In this document: positions 24,341-34,734 of the stretch, in pieces | Layout: each line of letters begins with the position of its first letter | How positions within the stretch are numbered: position 1 is the stretch's first letter | From: Pteria penguin | Taxonomy: Eukaryota > Mollusca > Bivalvia > Pterioida > Pteriidae | Length of the DNA: 64,000 bases | Assembly: GCA_035048485.1 (NCBI GenBank) | Contig: CM068587.1 | Location: 42,593,842-42,657,841 of the forward strand | Reading direction: 5' to 3' | The notes under the pieces: model-generated | Databases searched by the model: none | Told to the model about the DNA's origin: nothing | The model's input: the letters and a program-made list of their open reading frames with translations, nothing else | Program-made: the position numbers and the translations under genes

Positions 24341-24984
24341 TGGAGGAATTACATCCTTCGGACTGCGAGACCCTGTGGTCTGTGGACCAAATATTATCTT
24401 TGCCTTGTCATCTACTGCAGAGTACGCACTTGGGACAAAATGATTCTCTTACAGAACATCTTCAGAAAAGTCCCTATACAATTTGATTAGGGGTTCAATA
24501 CGATTAAAATGATATCATTCACGTCTTAATAAAATCTACACTCGACCCTATGAAAGAATAATGATGTAATATTTTCTTTGAGTACAACCGCACCAAGATA
24601 TAAAGAAATAAAGGCTAACACATACACAGGCATAGTTAACGAGATAATCAAATTATACTTAAGATTTGTGACAGCATTAGAATTCACATATGGGTCACGT
24701 TCATCCCAATCTGTATTATCCTTTAGGAAGATATGCGATAACAGACAATAATAAAAATAACAGGGACGTAGCATCGTATTCTGTGATTTGCTTCGCCAAA
24801 GTAAATAAAATCATTAAAGACATCAAATGTAACAATATATACAATTTATCATCATAAACCATATATGCAGTATTGAATTGTTTCATACATAACTGAATAA
24901 AAATTGTCATTAACCAATTACAGCATTTTCTTGTCACTGTATCCGAGTAGGAAAGAATCGGTATCGTAGTCCCGACTTGCCATG

Positions 24985-25100
24985 CTAGTGTCGTTTAACT
25001 CAGGCACATTTATATGTAAATGCACATGAGTACACGACTACTATATAGTCGTGTACTCATGTGCATTTACATATAAATGTGCCCGAGTAAACGACACTAG
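24985..25100. repeat. 116-bp near-perfect palindrome
   Basis: Arms CTAGTGTCGTTTAACTCAGG..CACATTTATATGTAAATGCA..CATGAGTACACGACTA and the inverted copy, around a 5-base centre (CTATA). The arms differ by one indel and about one base. It lies 150 bp beyond the bZIP-2 stop codon, so a transcript could fold into a long hairpin. It may be a fold-back MITE; no target duplication is evident. Confidence 0.9.
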
Positions 25101-25250
25101 AATGGATTCCTAGCTATCCTACATAACAAAGAAGGACTCTAATATTACAGTGGAGAATTGATATTGCTTGTTAAACTAAACTAAGCAAATAATCTATATA
25201 TTACAGCAGGAAGAACAAGTGTATAAAGAATATAGATAATATAGTACACG

Positions 25251-28200
25251 TTACAGCGGCACCTCGTGATCTGCCTGGTCAGTTTCCATTATGATGTCAT
25301 CACTTGTGTTAACTGGTGGAATTTTATCCAGAAGAGGTAAAAAACTTATGTCTGACTCTGTTTCTGTGGATACATCAGTACTGTCATTATAAATGCCCTC
25401 CAAAATGGGTATATAAGCCGCGTATGATGGGGATGGAATGGTCCTCTGTGGAGTATGTGCGAAGCAAGGTATGGGTGAGGATGGACTACCCCTCTGATGA
25501 GCAGATGTCACGGAAGACGCGGTATGATTGGATGATGGACTGCCCCTCTGATAAGCAGATGTCACGGAAGACGCGGTATAATTGGATGATGGACTGCCCC
25601 TCTGATAAGCAGATGTCAAGGAAGACGCGGTATGATTGGATGATGGACTGCCCCTCTGATAAGCAGATGTCACGGAAGACGCGGTATGATTGGATGATGG
25701 ACTGCCCCTCTGATAAGCAGATGTCACGGAAGATGCGGTATCACTGGATGATGGACTGCTGTTACATGGAATAATGGTGACGCATGACGTCGATGAGGAT
25801 GGAATGTCAATTTGTGGTGTGGAAGTGATACATGCTGCAGTATGTATTTGGTACGGTGGTGGCGGGGGTCGTGCGCACACAGGCGATGTTGAACAATTGG
25901 GAGGTACCAGTCCCATTTTCCGCAGGCCCTCTTGGTACCACTCTATTTGACTCTCAAGCCAGTTCACCTGATCAACAAGCAATATCTTTGTTTTCTCCAA
26001 TTCCTCTAAAGTCTGAAAATGACAGAAATGTTCAGAATAAAAGTTAAAACTACTAAAATGAAATCTTGAAATGAATGCACAATGTTAAATGCATATGCAT
26101 TAAAATCTATTAAAAGATTTCTTGTAATCTAACTTTGTTATATGGGTTCAAACATGTCATATGAATACCATATAATCTTACTTTTTTCAAGTTTTCCGAT
26201 TTTTCTTTTTTTCTTCTGCGACATTTGGCAGCTGCTGCTCTGTTCAGTAGTTTCCTTTTATCTGCTTTTAATCGTTCTTCTGGTCTAAGCTGAATGTATA
26301 TATGAAATCGTTGGTAATGACAGATATATCAAAATATTAGTAACAGTATGATACAAGGTTACACAATATTGAATTTCGATCATTTATCAAGTCTTCTTCA
26401 TGTACTGTACATAAAACGTCACCAACTTTTTTTTACAGAAAGTAAAATATAGGGCACCGTTAAATAGCACATAATAAGTCTGCATTTTGTAATCCTAAGT
26501 GTCATACAAACTATAACTAAATATCTGATCTAACTGTGGTAAATATAGATCACTTTTGGTACTGGTAGAATAATCCAGTTACTTCTTAAATTGTTCGTAG
26601 GTTGATTGATTTTCGTGCATCCATCATTTCACATGTTGACATCCCCTTCCTGTCATACATATACTGACTATAGTTGTATTAAATTATGAGATGTGAAAAT
26701 TCCTGTTCAATACGCACATCTTCATAATGTGATTTTTCTTTGTACCGAGTTTCATCAAAATCCACCAAAGGAATTAGGAGGAGTTGTGAAGATAAGGTAC
26801 TTAGCGTAAACAAATCTAAGTCCAAGGGCCACAGACTAACTCCTGTATTATTTCATTTTATTTATTTATTTTTTTGACAGTATTGCCCTTCCAATATGCA
26901 TATCTTAAATGTTCTTTCTATGTACCATGTTTCATTAAAATCTCCAAAAGGGTTTAGGCGGAGTGTATAAAAAGTTCCGCCAATTTGTTAATGCATGGCC
27001 TTCCAATGTCATGTTTCGAGAAAAAAAAAGTCGAACGAATTTTTACTTATATAGGGAATAGCTAGATCATGGAAGAAGCGTGAAAAAATTTATGCTCACA
27101 CATATTACACAGAAGAATTTGATAGACGAATTTTTAAAGAATATGATAGAATCTTCCACACAATTAAAACTTTCTAGATAAAAGGAATAAAAAGCTAAAC
27201 ATGGAAAATTTAGGAAGTGTCAGAATGTTCTTGGTCGTTATACTACTAGTTTCTATAGTAAAGTGCATATTCTCTATGGTATCCAGGGGTGGAAGGGGGA
27301 ATTTCCATTTATCACTAAAGAAGGATGTGAGAAGATGTGTTGCTGGTTTTGGATTCCATTCCGAATATTTTATTCGTTTTTGACTTACTCTGAACTACAG
27401 TATGTTATTTTAATGCAAAAAGGTATTTCACATTTGATGTATTGATTTTTCACATTTTCAGCTTATTCTTCAATACTTCTACATTGATTTCGAGGATACT
27501 TGATAGGTATTAAGTAAAGATGGTCCTGTACAATTTAAATGTTTTCAACGTTTTAAAGAAGCTAAAGGTTTATGGCCACCTACAAGCATTGTTCAATACC
27601 ATATCATTGAGCAATATTTTCTGTCTCGAAGACCGATATAGGCCAACTTGGACCCCTTGCTAGTTTTGTTATGATGTATGTTACGTGAAGATACACGTTT
27701 TTGTTGGTTTTACTTTTGTTCTCACTTAAATATTCTGTTTGTTTTCATTTTACATTTGAATAAATGCGTACATCATTTGACAAAAGTCTTGTTGCACTGA
27801 TTTGAATGAAATTTAACATCCAGAAATGACATCTGTCAAAAATATGGCTACCATAGATTTTGAAAGGTACATGATTTAACTTCAACATCGACACTGCATA
27901 TGTAATCAGGTAAGAGATAAGGCAAATTCAGTCAAGATTCTTTTAGGCGCTCGTTTTAACTCTAACATATCAGTGTGTCTGGCGTATAAATGACGGGCGG
28001 GCAACACGAGACGGCGTCCGGGAAAGGGGGGGTGGCAAGGGGAGGTTTAAGCCATTTTTCCGAACGAGAACCTGAAGAGAAAATCTTTCAGAAAGCAGAT
28101 GGTAGATCTAATGCCCCCTGTCCGCCCCTCAACATAGACATGCAAACACATTAAAAAAATCCCCAACAATTTTATCAAGTTTTGTAGAACATATCAAATA

Positions 28201-29945
28201 GTGCGATTCGTCCAATGCTATAAATTCCGCTGAAATGCGAATCATACAATTAATCTAAATCTGGCGTGCGAAGCGAGCCAGGTAAAAATCAACGTGAATT
28301 CTATAGAACAGCTATATATTTTCATGATCTGGTATACATGTATGTGCAAGCTAGTAGCTAGGGTATTTAGTTTCGTGTCAGTTAAAGCAACATTTTTTAT
28401 TTCCCGGGTTTTCGGGGCCAGGATATTTATTTTCAAAAAATGCCATTCCCCCACATCAGAACCAAATGGTCGTCCCCCTTATGTACTTCATATCTAGAAA
28501 TAGTTTCGTCAAAATTCTCTGAGACGATCGGAAGGAGTAGCAAGTATGATAAAAGGAACGTCTACGTTACAGAAATATGCTTGTCGCTTTATTTTGGGAG
28601 AGGAAGTTTCTATTAAAGGGCAAAAGTAACATCCTAAGATACATAAGCACGTATGAATATATAAACAAAAGGCCACATCTTCTTATTATATTAAGGAATA
28701 AATGTTCCAAGTTTGACAACCCTAGCGTAAAACGCTTTTGTCTGTATACTGTTTACAAGGGGCAGTTTATCAATAATGTTTAGCATGTGCCCTTGACCTT
28801 TGATCCCTGACCCTGAAAAATGTGCGTCGTCTTTTAAACTAAGGAGTATGTGCACCAAGTTTGATGGTCCTAGACCAAACCGTTGTCTGTATCTTGTTTA
28901 CAATATACAGTCACTCTTCAATGTTTGGCGTGTGAATTTGAACTCGAACAATCATCCCATTGACCATAAACAATCTGATTAAAACAGTACCTTTATCCCT
29001 CTTCTCGATATTTATCCGCAATAGGACAAATAGAGAAGCGGAATAAAGGTTTTAATCAGATTGGACCATAGACTAAGCGGTTCGGTCTATATCCTGTTTA
29101 GAAGATTAATCAAATTTTCTCCGACGCGTGACCTTGGTCTTTTACCTTGACCTTTAAAATAATACACATCGTCCTCTCAGCATCAGTGGCATGTTTACTA
29201 AGTCTGACTGTCCAAGCCCAAGTTACGTGGCCTGTATTATGTTTACAAGCTTTACCAACCATATCTGGCATGCCTTGGTCCTTGGAAAACAAAAGGCATT
29301 GCCCTTTTTGTTGTAAAAAGGTTTGACCTAACCCAAACGGTTCGGTCCATACCTTGTTTACCAGGTTTATCAACAGTGTTCAGTGTGTGACCCTGACCTC
29401 TGACCTTTCCAAAACAGGACTCGTCCTATCAGCATCAGTAGAATCTATGTCTATTGTGACGGTCCTAGCCGTTTTGTCCGTATCATGTTTACAAATTCAG
29501 AAGACCAATGTATAGACCCACAGACAGACAGGCACGCCATACATGCACCATAACACATAATATGAAAAGCTTACAACTGACGGACATTGAAATGAATGCA
29601 TTGCTCTGTACGGATATTACGACTCGCGTCTTTTTCTAAGAAACTTTACTACCAAGTATGAACATATTCTATTAGATCGTTTAGGAATTATGGGTCGGAT
29701 AGAGCGTCATGGACGCAATGATGGATTTCGCTGTAGCAAAATACGTATTACACTTTTAAGGCAATATATACCGGCAGTGTTTTCTCCTTGTCAAAGCTGA
29801 CGGTTAATTCACCAAGGCCATTACTAAGCCGACGATGCTGTATTTTGCTCCACAGTTCCTCTTTAATAAGTGGAGTTAAAACCCCCGACTGTATGGCCTG
29901 ATTTGTTGCTGCTTTCAAACGATTATCATAATCACAGCCGAACAT
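25251..29945 (-). CDS. bZIP-2: ATF3-like bZIP transcription factor with long Ser/Thr/Pro repeat tail
   Basis: Predicted 347-aa nuclear bZIP. Coding exons are 29945-29772 (58 codons), 26289-26182 (108 bp) and 26012-25251 (253 codons plus TAA), joined by phase-0 introns (CCG|GTATAT; ACATTCAG|CTT; AAA|GTAAGA; TTTTCAG|ACT). Exon 1 has LTPLIKEELWSKIQHRRL (residues 23-40), the ATF3-type N-terminal motif. Exon 2 has LRPEERLKADKRKLLNRAAA followed by AKCRRRKK, a canonical N-x2-AA-x2-CR basic region. The zipper heptads are L-L-L-L-Y (KKTLEELEKTKILLVDQVNW and on). The remaining 210 or so residues are low-complexity, with PPPPPY and about five to six copies of an 18-residue unit GSPSSNHTASSVTSAYQR, then an acidic end (TETESD, DDIIMETDQADHE). 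Such a tail is far longer than in ATF3 or JDP2 and could be an activation domain; that is inference. The ATG sits directly on the acceptor (TTTTCAG|ATG), so a leader exon upstream is expected. Confidence 0.87.
25460..25775 (-). repeat. Coding 54-bp minisatellite in the bZIP-2 tail
   Basis: A 54-bp unit is repeated about five to six times inside the last bZIP-2 exon and encodes an 18-residue Ser/Thr/Gly/Pro unit (GSPSSNHTASSVTSAYQR). Inner copies are nearly identical, differing for example at NHT/NYT and SVT/SLT. Outer copies are degenerate. The unit length is a multiple of three, so copy-number change keeps the frame. The plus strand is also open across the array, but that frame is an antisense shadow. 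Confidence 0.85.
26290..28680. other. bZIP-2 intron 2 (part): interspersed repeat fragments
   Basis: At 26690-26960 there are two related copies of a molluscan-type repeat (GTACCGAGTTTCATCAAAAT, then CCACCAAAGGAATTAGGAGG; GTACCATGTTTCATTAAAAT and TTTAGGCGGAGT). The rest shows no exon. Short plus-strand frames at 27201-27445 and 28294-28497 have no support. Confidence 0.5.
28690..29530. repeat. Degenerate tandem repeat of about 140-160 bp in a bZIP-2 intron
   Basis: Loosely repeated phrases: CCAAGTTTGA, TCCTAGACCAAACCGTTGTC, TGTTTACAAG, TCAATGTTTGGCGTGTG, CCCTGACCTCTGACCTTTCC. It ends near 29515 in ACAGACAGACAGGCA, echoing the end module of the 5-kb repeat. Split by a MITE at 28971. Confidence 0.6.
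28971..29063. mobile_element. Short palindromic MITE, CAATCTGATT family, 93 bp
   Basis: CAATCTGATTAAAACAGTAC with CTTTATCC, then GGACAAATAGAGAAGCGGAA ending TTTTAATCAGATTG. Flanked by GACCATAAA and GACCATAGA, a 9-bp duplication with one mismatch. Confidence 0.8.
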
Positions 29946-30429
29946 CTGAAAATACACAAGTACAATGCTAATATTCTATAACTCCTCTCAATTTTAATTT
30001 GAAGAGTACCAAAATGATTTTTGAATTGGTCATCAAGACAATAATATCAAATTAATATGTAAAACTATTTTTCACAAATTGCATCAGGAATCGTGAGTAG
30101 ATTGCTTATTCGTGTACTAATGTACATTTATCACTTTAAATGTGTACAAGTTAAAGGCAATTCCTGCAAATACCGGTATTCATCCAAATCTTACGAAAAT
30201 ATACAATGTAGGCACAAAATTACACATATTATATTGACCAGACCCTTTTCTGGACCCCTAGGTCAAAGAAGTGATCACACTCTTTTCTGGACCCAAGAGT
30301 CAAGAGTGACCACTCCCTTTCTTTACGTAGTTTCAACATTTATCGGTAATATATTTCTATATAAATTCAAATTTTCTTTAAAATAAATCTTCCTGAATAC
30401 TATGTGACCTTTAAATACCATAAGACAAC

Positions 30430-31180
30430 TTATATGGTGGAGGCGCCGGACTACCCAGAGGAAAACTAGCTTATGGTGAAAGGCGCCAAAAACGATCGGA
30501 TTACTCGGAGATAACCACCTTATGGTGAAGGTGCCACGGAAAACTGGAATACCTAGTGAAAGCCACCTTATGGTGGAGTAGTCAGACTACCCGAAGAAAA
30601 CCACCTTATGATGGAGGCGCCACGGCCGGGAGACCGGACTACCTGGGGAAAACCACCTTGTGGTGAAGGCGCCAAGGGAAACCGGACTACCTAGAGAAAA
30701 CCACCTTACGGTGAAGGCGTCGGACTACCAGGAGAAAACCACCTTATGGTGGAGACACCAAGAAAAGACCGGACTACCCGGAGATAACCACCTTATGGTG
30801 AAGGCGCCACGGAAGATCGAACTACGCGGAGAAAACCACTTTATGGTGGAGGCGCCACGGGAGACCGGACTTCCCGGGGAAAGCCACTTTCATGGTGGAG
30901 ACGCCAAGATGGACCTGAACACCAGGAGAAATTCATTTCAAATCATAGTTAAGGCGCCAGACTACTCCGAGAAAACCACCTTTATAACGGAGGCGCCAGG
31001 GGGGGACCGTACCAACGGAGAAAACCATTTTATGGTGGAGGAAACTCTACCAGAAGGGACCGGACCACTTGAACAAAACCACTTCTATGGTGAATGACTA
31101 CACGGGTGAAAAACCTATATGCATGTATATGATGGAGGCGCCGTACTACCCAGAGAAAACAATTTATACAAGCCAGGAAG
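30430..31180. repeat. Minisatellite, 48-60 bp unit, in the putative bZIP-2 5' intron
   Basis: Degenerate copies of GGCGCCACGGGAGACCGGAC, TACCCGGAGAAAACCACCTT, ATGGTGGA, noticeably richer in G+C than its surroundings. The 145-residue open frame is repeat-driven. Confidence 0.88.
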
Positions 31181-32940
31181 GACAGGAGATCCCGTGGAAA
31201 CCACTGATCGTGCGTATTTGGAAAACCCTCATATTAGTCTCAGCAAACCCTACTCCTGGCAGAGACGAGAAACGTTTACATATCAGAAAGGATTTGAAGT
31301 CCCATTTTTGAAATCTTTATGATAAACCAGGATTTGGATTATCAAAATTTGGGGAATTGACAAGAAATATATCTTTATCTGAAAGGTAACAGTGCCCTTC
31401 TTTTTAAAAAAAAGTACTGTTTGTGTGGCAAAAGGGCAAAGTTTCTGATGCAATACATTACACACGTGCAACCTCCTCTCTAATACACATTGTTTCGTAT
31501 TTTACCCGAAAAATTCTTTTGCATACCTTTGCTTTGTGTTGTTTATTTAATTTTCTAATGATGTGATTACAATATTTTTAAAGTATGTGTATATATGTAT
31601 ATTTCATTGCACCATAACACATTAAATTGTTGACCTATTCATTGCAAATGGCGCTTTGAACAGAGACTACATGTATACAAGTTTTTTGATACAGAACACT
31701 ATTCAGTAGTAATTTACTTCCATATATGAAATCGTGAATCCCGAGATACGTTGTGTGAAAATCGTGAATCCCAAGATAATTTGTGTGGAAAAAAGTCAAT
31801 CGCAAATAATGTCTGTCCAATAAGAAGACTTTTGTCAGACTACGAAGGTTTTTGTGGACCCAATTGAAGTGTTGGGCTTTGGAGCTCTATCGGTTGGAGT
31901 CAAGACACGAGAGCTTTAATAACGGAGATTCTGATAATTATTCTTAGTAAAATGCATGGTCTGCACAGTTCTGTCTTGCACCTAGGTCCGTACATGTTAG
32001 TTCCCATTGCCGTAATAATAAACAATCATTGTATATATGCGACATCTTTCCTTGTATAGTAAAAATCATAGTCCATTTTATATTTATAAATAATGACATT
32101 CAAATGTAATTTCTTTACACAGGCGTTGGACGAAAATCAAATATCGGAAGGGTTAGGCCAAAAGTGCATGTGAAATGAAATTTATCAATTGTATATTTTT
32201 GGTGACAATATCTCAGAATCAAGGGCGTCTGACACTGTTCCTATACCTATTCTTTATTACATTTCTACGTAAATTTTTTTTTTCAATAATTTTAGGGGAA
32301 AAGGGGGGGGGGGTGTTAAAGACAATAAACTGACAAGTCAACGAAAGCTTTCTTAATTTTGATAAAGCGTTAATTATATACTTTTTTTTATAGAATCATA
32401 TAAATACATCTACCTCCTTTGTAATAAAGATGACATAAAGGCTGGTACTTTTTAAGAATGGTAGGTAGTGAAAAAAACTATAGTGTTATTCGATTCTTAG
32501 TTACTGTTACAAGAACATCATACTATACAAACATGTTGTTGTATATATAAAATTGCAGTAAGTCGGTTGGGAGTTTCTACCCTTACACACCCCTTCTAGT
32601 TCTGCAGACGATTTATTTGAAACGTATAAAAAACGTTTTGCTCGCGCTCGTTCATTGACAAACATCTTGCCCTTGGACGTTTAAATTCTATAAGTTTAAT
32701 TATCCATTTTACATTTGTAAACAGTATTGAATTTATTTATCAATGCTTTTTTTAAAACCCCAGTATCAGTTTATAAAGTTTAAATGGATGGATTGTACAG
32801 ACATTTATATATTTTCATTCTGCAGCATCAGCAAGTTTAAGAAGTTTTGTTTTTCGCCAAATTGACCTTACACTTTTGGATTTGGTTAGCATTAACTTCA
32901 CTTATAACTTATTATTAAAGTAATACTTCTCATAAAGTAA
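31181..32940. other. Non-coding stretch
   Basis: A 31-bp phrase (AAATCGTGAATCCC then GAGATACGTTGTGTG) is repeated twice at 31728-31790. Poly-G at 32300-32312. No gene seen. Confidence 0.45.
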
Positions 32941-32948
32941 CAGCTTAC

Positions 32949-33097
32949 CTTATATTTATTTGCAACTTCCACACAATCATTCGCCGTTGCTTTTTAAATT
33001 CATTCATAAAACGACTGAAAAATTCATGTCAGGACTTGTTGATCAACCGGCAAAGGGGCGCAATCCAATCTTCTATATATAGCACAAGATGACATCA
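32949..33097 (-). promoter_or_regulatory. Putative bZIP-2 promoter and leader exon
   Basis: On the minus strand a CRE-like TGATGTCA (33097-33090) lies 7 bp upstream of CTATATATAG (33082-33073). About 95 bases past the expected start is a strong donor, AATATAAG|GTAAGC (exon end 32949). The coding exon at 29945 begins with its ATG directly at an acceptor, so a leader exon must exist, and this is the best candidate I found. The leader holds overlapping short ORFs, including one of seven codons starting ATGAATTTTTCAG. The join across a 3-kb intron is inference. Confidence 0.35.
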
Positions 33098-33099
33098 GC

Positions 33100-34700
33100 C
33101 TACATGCACTAGTATTAAGGTGGAGTTAAAAATACATTTAGGTGCTTTCCGGTATAATACTGTGGGGGTTCATACAGGGACACACCTTTAGGTCGGACAA
33201 AATCACTAATAACCGATTTCTTTATGCATATCGATCGGTTCGGATAATATAGTTTTATTTATTTATCAGTTATTATCTTGTCTATTAACAATGTAGTAGA
33301 CATACGAGGATTCAGAGATAAACGATTGTTTGCCCTTTTGGGGTCCAAACTTCAAAACTCCTTACTCATTCACAGTCGTTTTAATTATATATTTTATTGT
33401 ATTCAACAGATCATGACATATTTCATAGCACGTAATCGAAATGCATAATATATATATATATCTATCTTTTTTTGATATTCACCGTTTCTTTTCATCACTT
33501 TAATATTGACGCAGTTTCTTCCACGTCACTGCGGGATAGCCACGGAGTAAATTTGTAGAGGACTCCTTAGGGGGCCATGGTTTCATATTCGAGGCTCTGA
33601 CAGGGATAACATTTGGTACAGTTTTCTTTTGTAATACATTATGGTCCTGGAATCTTTGTTTCACGGTCTTTAATGTTATTTTGTATTTTCATTGTAGATT
33701 TACTTCATCATTACTTCCACAGAGCAAAGTATAAAATTTAGGGTAAAAATATTACAGCAGATAAGATATGGAGGATGTCAATTTATTTGGTTGCTCTACC
33801 CAACAATATGACCTATGGTAAAGTTATAAAAAATTCTTTGTAAATAATCCTGTTCAAACCAAGTAAAATAGGGCGGGTCTGTATTGGTGTACTGGAACGC
33901 AAGGGCATTGATTTTCACATTGATACGTGTATGCTGGTGAATTTAGGGGCGCCGGGATGCAACCCCCTCCCCCCTTTAAAATTTATTGTAATTAATTTAT
34001 CCATGTGTTCAATTTTTTTTTCAGAATAAAATGCAACCGTTGAGTAATAGATCTCGTTAAACCAAACCTCTTTTAGGTCTTTTTATCTTGTTCATCTATG
34101 GTACATGTTATTGTGCTTCAACTGAATATAAAACGATCGATTTAACACCAAATTTTTCAAAATGCTTGAAAACTAGTGAGCTTCCGGGGCTACGCTCCCA
34201 CCTCGCCGTGAACCCACTAAAGACCTTTAGACGACCCAAGTCTCTATATTTTACGGCGCCACCTCAACTCTGCTTGAATTCGAATCGTGCATCCACCCCT
34301 TGATATATCACTATCCCAACCTCTATTCCAAACACACTCGTACCTGTGAGTCGGTCGGCTGTTTTTAGAATTTGTAATAAAGCCCAGGAAAAAATCCAAT
34401 CATTTTACAGTGTTTTTAAAACACATTGTAAAGGGTCAATAAACAAGAGACACTTCTAGGAGTTCCATTATATATTGAATAGTTACAAAAGTCATAACAA
34501 TTATGAAAATATGACTTTATTAAATAAATAAATAATGAATGAATAAAGAATAAATTCAAGCATTCACAAGAACTTCATTTTCATTGAAGCACTCTTCAAA
34601 CACTCTCTAAATTCATGTATTTTCATCTATTATCAGTTTGTACAAACCATCCGTAATGCACAGATAATCTTGGATTCTTGGGATAGGAATGTTTTACTGG
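33100..34700. other. Non-coding stretch between bZIP-2 promoter and the 6-kb array
   Basis: No coding sequence recognised. At 34180-34300 there is a G+C-richer segment with no repeat partner seen in this window. Confidence 0.4.
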
Positions 34701-34734
34701 ATTCATGTAAATATCCGGCTGGGCCGGGTTGGAT

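Noticed and set aside
25316..25774. Plus-strand frame of 152 residues opposite bZIP-2
   Set aside because: Antisense shadow of the in-frame 54-bp repeat; the minus strand has splice sites and a bZIP domain.
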